A stretch of 64,000 nt of DNA from positions 2,730,501 through 2,794,500 of the forward strand of contig OY987273.1 of assembly GCA_963920665.1 (NCBI GenBank). Direction: 5' to 3'. How positions within the stretch are numbered: the first letter of the stretch is position 1; each line of letters begins with the position of its first letter. This document shows positions 60,502-64,000 of the stretch, one piece after another. The notes under the pieces are model-generated. The model was not told the DNA's origin. It did not search any database and saw nothing but the letters and a program-made list of their open reading frames with translations. The position numbers were made by a program, and so were the translations under genes. Source of the DNA: Straminergon stramineum. Taxonomy: Eukaryota > Streptophyta > Bryopsida > Hypnales > Calliergonaceae.

Positions 60502-63500
60502 ATGATGGTGAAGCCAATGGTGCCAATCTTTGGTCAAGATGTTGGAGAGCAGTTTGAGCCCAAGAGTCCTCTTGATGTGGATGTTGATGTATCAAGTGAA
60601 TTCGAAGATGACGATGAGGAGGACTTGGTAAGGATTGAAGATTTAAAGAGTCCAGCTTGTCTTCCTACAAGTGCATCGAAGGACTCCAAGCTAAGTTGCA
60701 ATACTGAATGGCCCGACCACCTCATTGCAGGATTCTCATGCAAGCGGAAGCAAACAAAGTTTTCCCTTGAGAGTTCCAAGACTGAGTACAGCTCAGAGCC
60801 AAAAGTCTCCATGTCCATTAATAGCCCTTCATTTGAAATGTGCAATTGTAGTGATAGCATGGGGTGGATTGGAGAGGTGATCATTCTTCTGAGCTCACAC
60901 TCAGAGAGTGATGTTGAGATTCTCGAGGGTTGAGTGGACTCTATTTCTATTGTTACTTTTCCATATATAATGTTTGTGGCGTGTGACTTTTGAGTGGACT
61001 TGTTTGTGGACACCTACCGATATATTAAATACAAGTGTTGTTTTAGTTGATGTTTGAAGTAAAGCGTGGGGCCCATTATTGTGTGATTCAAATATCATGT
61101 ATCTCGCATCATTGATTTAGTTCCATTACAATCTAGTCATCATTTCTATGGTTGCCTTTGTAGATGGATGTGTCACCTTTGAATGAAACTCAAGAAGAGA
61201 GAGTTGTTGACACTCCGGGGACCGATGATACCATTCAACCAAAAATCGGAGGGGAGGAAGAAGGGCATCCAATGGAGGAAGATGTGGTGGATGACAAGGA
61301 GAAAGACTTGTTGGAAGATGACCTACAAAGGTTGTAGAAAGTGGACTCGGTTTCCACTATCAATTCACTTAGGATGAAGCCGGAAATCATGTTCTACTTT
61401 CTAATTCCACTTTGCTGCCTTATAGCCATGCCTATGGTAAGGCCAACACTTTCGTGCAATGTGCAATTTCTTGAGCAAGAGTTTGCATGTGGATGTCATG
61501 ATGGGGCAGTAGTCTTCTATGTTTCCACCACAAATGAGGTGGGTGAGATGTCAAAGTTCACAATGGAGGAGATGGATGAGTGGGAACTTCTCAGGAAGGA
61601 GAAGAATGCTATCTTCAAGGAGTATGTAGATTTGCAACCCGAACTCAAGTTCCTCAAGAACTTGAAGTTCTTCATTTGCGACGGAAACCACTGACCCTTG
61701 ACCTTGATGAATGTCATCTCCAGGATGTATTCTACGAATCCTGATTGGCACTATGCGGTAGATTGCATTCTTTTGGACACCAAAGGCAAAATCGAGATTG
61801 TCACGCACGACATCAACAAGTAAGTTCACTAATCCCACTATTCAATCATATTGAGTTTAGAAGTCAACCTTAATTTCATCTCACACTAGAGTTGAAAAAT
61901 GATTTATTCACAACATTGTTCTCTTCCCACTATGCAGATCTATAAAGGACTCCCATGTGAAGACAAACTTGGTACATACATTGTACTAGGTGCAAAAGTA
62001 TGGCATACTTCCCATGGAAAGGTTCAACGACATGTTGAGGCCATCAGAGAGAAAAAAATGCGTTGCATTGCCACCAAGAAAGACGTGGTACTCCATGCTA
62101 GCGGAGGTCTTCACCTCATTTGTCTTCAAGGTGAGAGAAACATTCTCTACATGAATCAATTGTATTCTTTTCTATTGTTTTAGTTTTGAATGCATCATTG
62201 ATTGAAGATCCTCGTGTTCTCGCAGCAAAAGATTGTGTAGGTGGCAAATGTAGCACTTTGAAGATACTATGAGACAACACTGATGGAGGAAAAGACTATG
62301 GAAGGAGCGGCTCATGCCATGAGGGTAGGGGGCAAGGAGAAGAATATGAAGCTCTACATGAAGATGATCAAATTCCTCACTGTAGCCAATCCGACTCATG
62401 GGGTGGGCTTCCTTGAAGAGGTGAGTTTTGATGTTCATCAAATCATACAAAACTTTATCCAAGTTTGGATCTTCATTTATGTAGATGACACATTTGATTT
62501 TTGCTGGTGTAGGTGGAGAGACATTAGAGCTGTAACGAGGTGCTAGAGATGACACTAGAAAAATTGCAAATGGTAGCTATCTTCAATACCACGGCAAAAC
62601 ACAAGACCCAATTGTTGTAGTGGTAGAACTCTTCCATTCCATCACATGATGTGAGGAAGTTCCCAACTAGGCCCATCTCCAAAATACACCTCAAGCTTTT
62701 CTTAAACAAGTGCGTTTGGTTTGTAGGGGTAAGTGCCTTACTCAAATTTATTTGTTGAATTCTAGTGTTTCATAGAGGCTATTGAATACAAGATATATCA
62801 ATTTGTAATTTGTCTTTAATCTTCATGATGGAGTGAAAATAGTACTTGTGCTCATTCACTTGTATAGGTGGAGGATGTGATAGGGGAGTACTTTGAAGTT
62901 GTTGTTAGATAGGACAACATCAAGATCAACATGAATGTTCTACTACAGTCGGAGACCTTGCAGGAGTATATCGAGGGATGGAGAAGGAAGATTTGGGAAC
63001 AAGGCATCCATCCTTATCTTAAAGGAGGAAACTATTTCAAGAAGGGAGACTCCTTCTTGAATTCTAAGGGGTCCAACGTGGTGGTTAGGAGGATCCTATA
63101 CCGGTATGTTTGTGTAGTTTGCATTATTCTTTGTTTTTTGAAATAGTCTTCACGTTACATGATAGAGTATCCTCCTTCCTTCATTTGATTTTAATTCTCT
63201 ACATACCTCTACTAACTGTTTCTTATTCTCTATAGCTACTTCAAGCATGAGCTCAAAGCGAAGGGTGCTATTGAAAGGAAAGACGTGCTTCCATTCCTCG
63301 CATCATGGTTGGACTGTAGCTCAGGGGATTGCATGTTCTTGGCAAACCAACTACACACATTCACCACGGCTCACCTCAATGGAGAAGCGTGGTACTTGGA
63401 CTACGCATCGGCATTCACTCATCCATCTGAGGTGTAGCTATGGGCATCTTTGGATGGCAAGGGGGCAATCAATTTGGATGTGGATGAGTTTGCGGGAATG

Positions 63501-63955
63501 ACGAATAGATAGAGGAGGAAGGCTATGGTGAGGAGGGAAGCCAATGACCAAAAAAAGAAGCCCGATTCCAAGTCCTTCTCACCGCCAAGGAGGAGAAGGA
63601 AGCAGAGAGACTTGGCAAGATCACGGAGAAGGACAAGGACAAGGACAAGGAAGAGAAGGCCAAGGCAAAAGGCAAGAAGAAGGCCGAGGTTGGAGGCCAA
63701 GTTCCAGCTTCCTCCATAGTGGATCAAGGCTCGGAGTTGCAACTGGGATCATAGAGTGGAGTGAAGAGGAAGGCCACTCTCTCTCAACTCACGGAAGAGG
63801 TCATCACTCATGTGACCAAAGCGATAGTCCTCACTGAAGATGAGCTATCAAAGTCTAAGAATCTGATTCTCAACATCTCTATTGACGACCTTGTGGATGA
63901 CATGGAATCCAAGACAAAGACATGGTACAAAGAAGTCATGGACTTCTTGAACAAG
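60502..63955 (+). pseudogene. Seven-exon gene with a DGNH (ParB/Srx-like) motif, decayed by TAG codons
   Basis: Exons: 60502-60930 (acidic N-terminus), 61164-61819, 61938-62130, 62226-62420, 62513-62728, 62868-63103, 63236-63955. Donors are mostly GTAAGT, GTGAGA, GTGAGT or GTATGT, acceptors CAG/TAG, and phases join correctly from the second exon on. The second exon holds FICDGNH followed by TGA (Arg expected), like the GxHR motif of ParB/sulfiredoxin-type domains, and HYAVDCILLDTKGKIEIV. Later exons hold EYIEGWRRKIWEQGIHPYLK, FKHELKAKGAIERKDVLPFL and DCSSGDCMFLANQLHTF. The last is highly charged (Lys/Glu). There are about ten in-frame TAG, two TGA and no TAA, plus a one-base deletion in the A-run near 63550. 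The family is unnamed to me; the DGNH link is tentative. Confidence 0.55.
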
Positions 63956-64000
63956 GTATGCATCTCTCATTTGAAATTGAAAATGAGGTGGTAAATTCTC

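Noticed and set aside
63525..63719. Arg-rich frame in the last exon
   Set aside because: It results from the one-base deletion in the A-run near 63550; the Lys/Glu-rich frame (KEAERLGKITEKDKD) is the natural one.
1204..63955. TAG/TAA reassigned to glutamine (as in some green algae)
   Set aside because: Many stops fall in Gln contexts and frames stay open around them, which is tempting. But TAG also replaces conserved Trp (16179-16181, 14874-14876, 57998-58000, 51718-51720), TGA replaces Arg, and sister copies carry CAG, CGA or CTGG. Methylation-driven decay fits all cases.
1..64000. tRNA, rRNA or organellar genes
   Set aside because: I looked for tRNA arms, rRNA signatures and organellar genes by eye and found none that I can support.

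Overview
This is nuclear DNA from a eukaryote with plant-type features: AT-rich, intron-bearing, gene-poor and packed with old repeats. A SUVR-type SET-domain gene, plant-like GT/AG introns, a MULE-type transposase gene with a SWIM zinc finger, degenerate TTTAGGG tracts and a clear CG/CHG cytosine-deamination signature point to a land plant or streptophyte relative with a large, methylated genome. I cannot name the species. Almost every gene carries in-frame stops, so most CDS-like entries are decaying genes or repeat-borne ORFs.

Layout. 0-1.6 kb: two plus-strand gene pieces. 3.2-5.6 kb (minus): a SUVR-like histone methyltransferase gene preceded by an acidic repeat ORF. 7.2-8.8 kb (minus): the first of three members of a gene family (acidic N-terminus, coiled coil, RING-like C-terminus). 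10.2-11.3 kb: a ~54-bp hairpin-forming tandem array. 13.7-16.2 kb and 37.2-39.3 kb (minus): two closely related members of the same family, inside a segmental duplication (copy A 14.15-21.52 kb, copy B 37.2-40.7 kb). 24-30 kb and 36-37 kb: almost featureless AT-rich DNA. 41.2-43.6 kb: short tandem, MITE-like and telomere-like repeats. 45.5-47.1 kb (minus): a broken HAD/CTD-phosphatase-like gene. 48.4-53.8 kb (minus): a multi-exon MULE-derived gene with a 1.85-kb intron. 60.5-64 kb (plus): a seven-exon gene with a DGNH motif.

The most interesting content is a family of ~3.5-kb mobile elements, four copies: 16851-20338, 21519-23525 (truncated), 30571-36005 (interrupted by a 2.0-kb insert) and 56718-60237. 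Each begins TGTCG-like and ends CGACA-like. Two are flanked by perfect 5-bp target duplications (CTCGT, CATGC). Each encodes one ~660-residue protein without recognisable RT, integrase, protease or transposase motifs. No LTR pair is seen. Copy B of the segmental duplication preserves the empty target site of the first element, which fixes its ends to the base.

Comparing copies shows how these genes die. Stops arise where the sister copy has CAG, CTGG or CGA. These are C-to-T changes on either strand at CHG and CG sites, as expected from plant DNA methylation and not from an altered genetic code.
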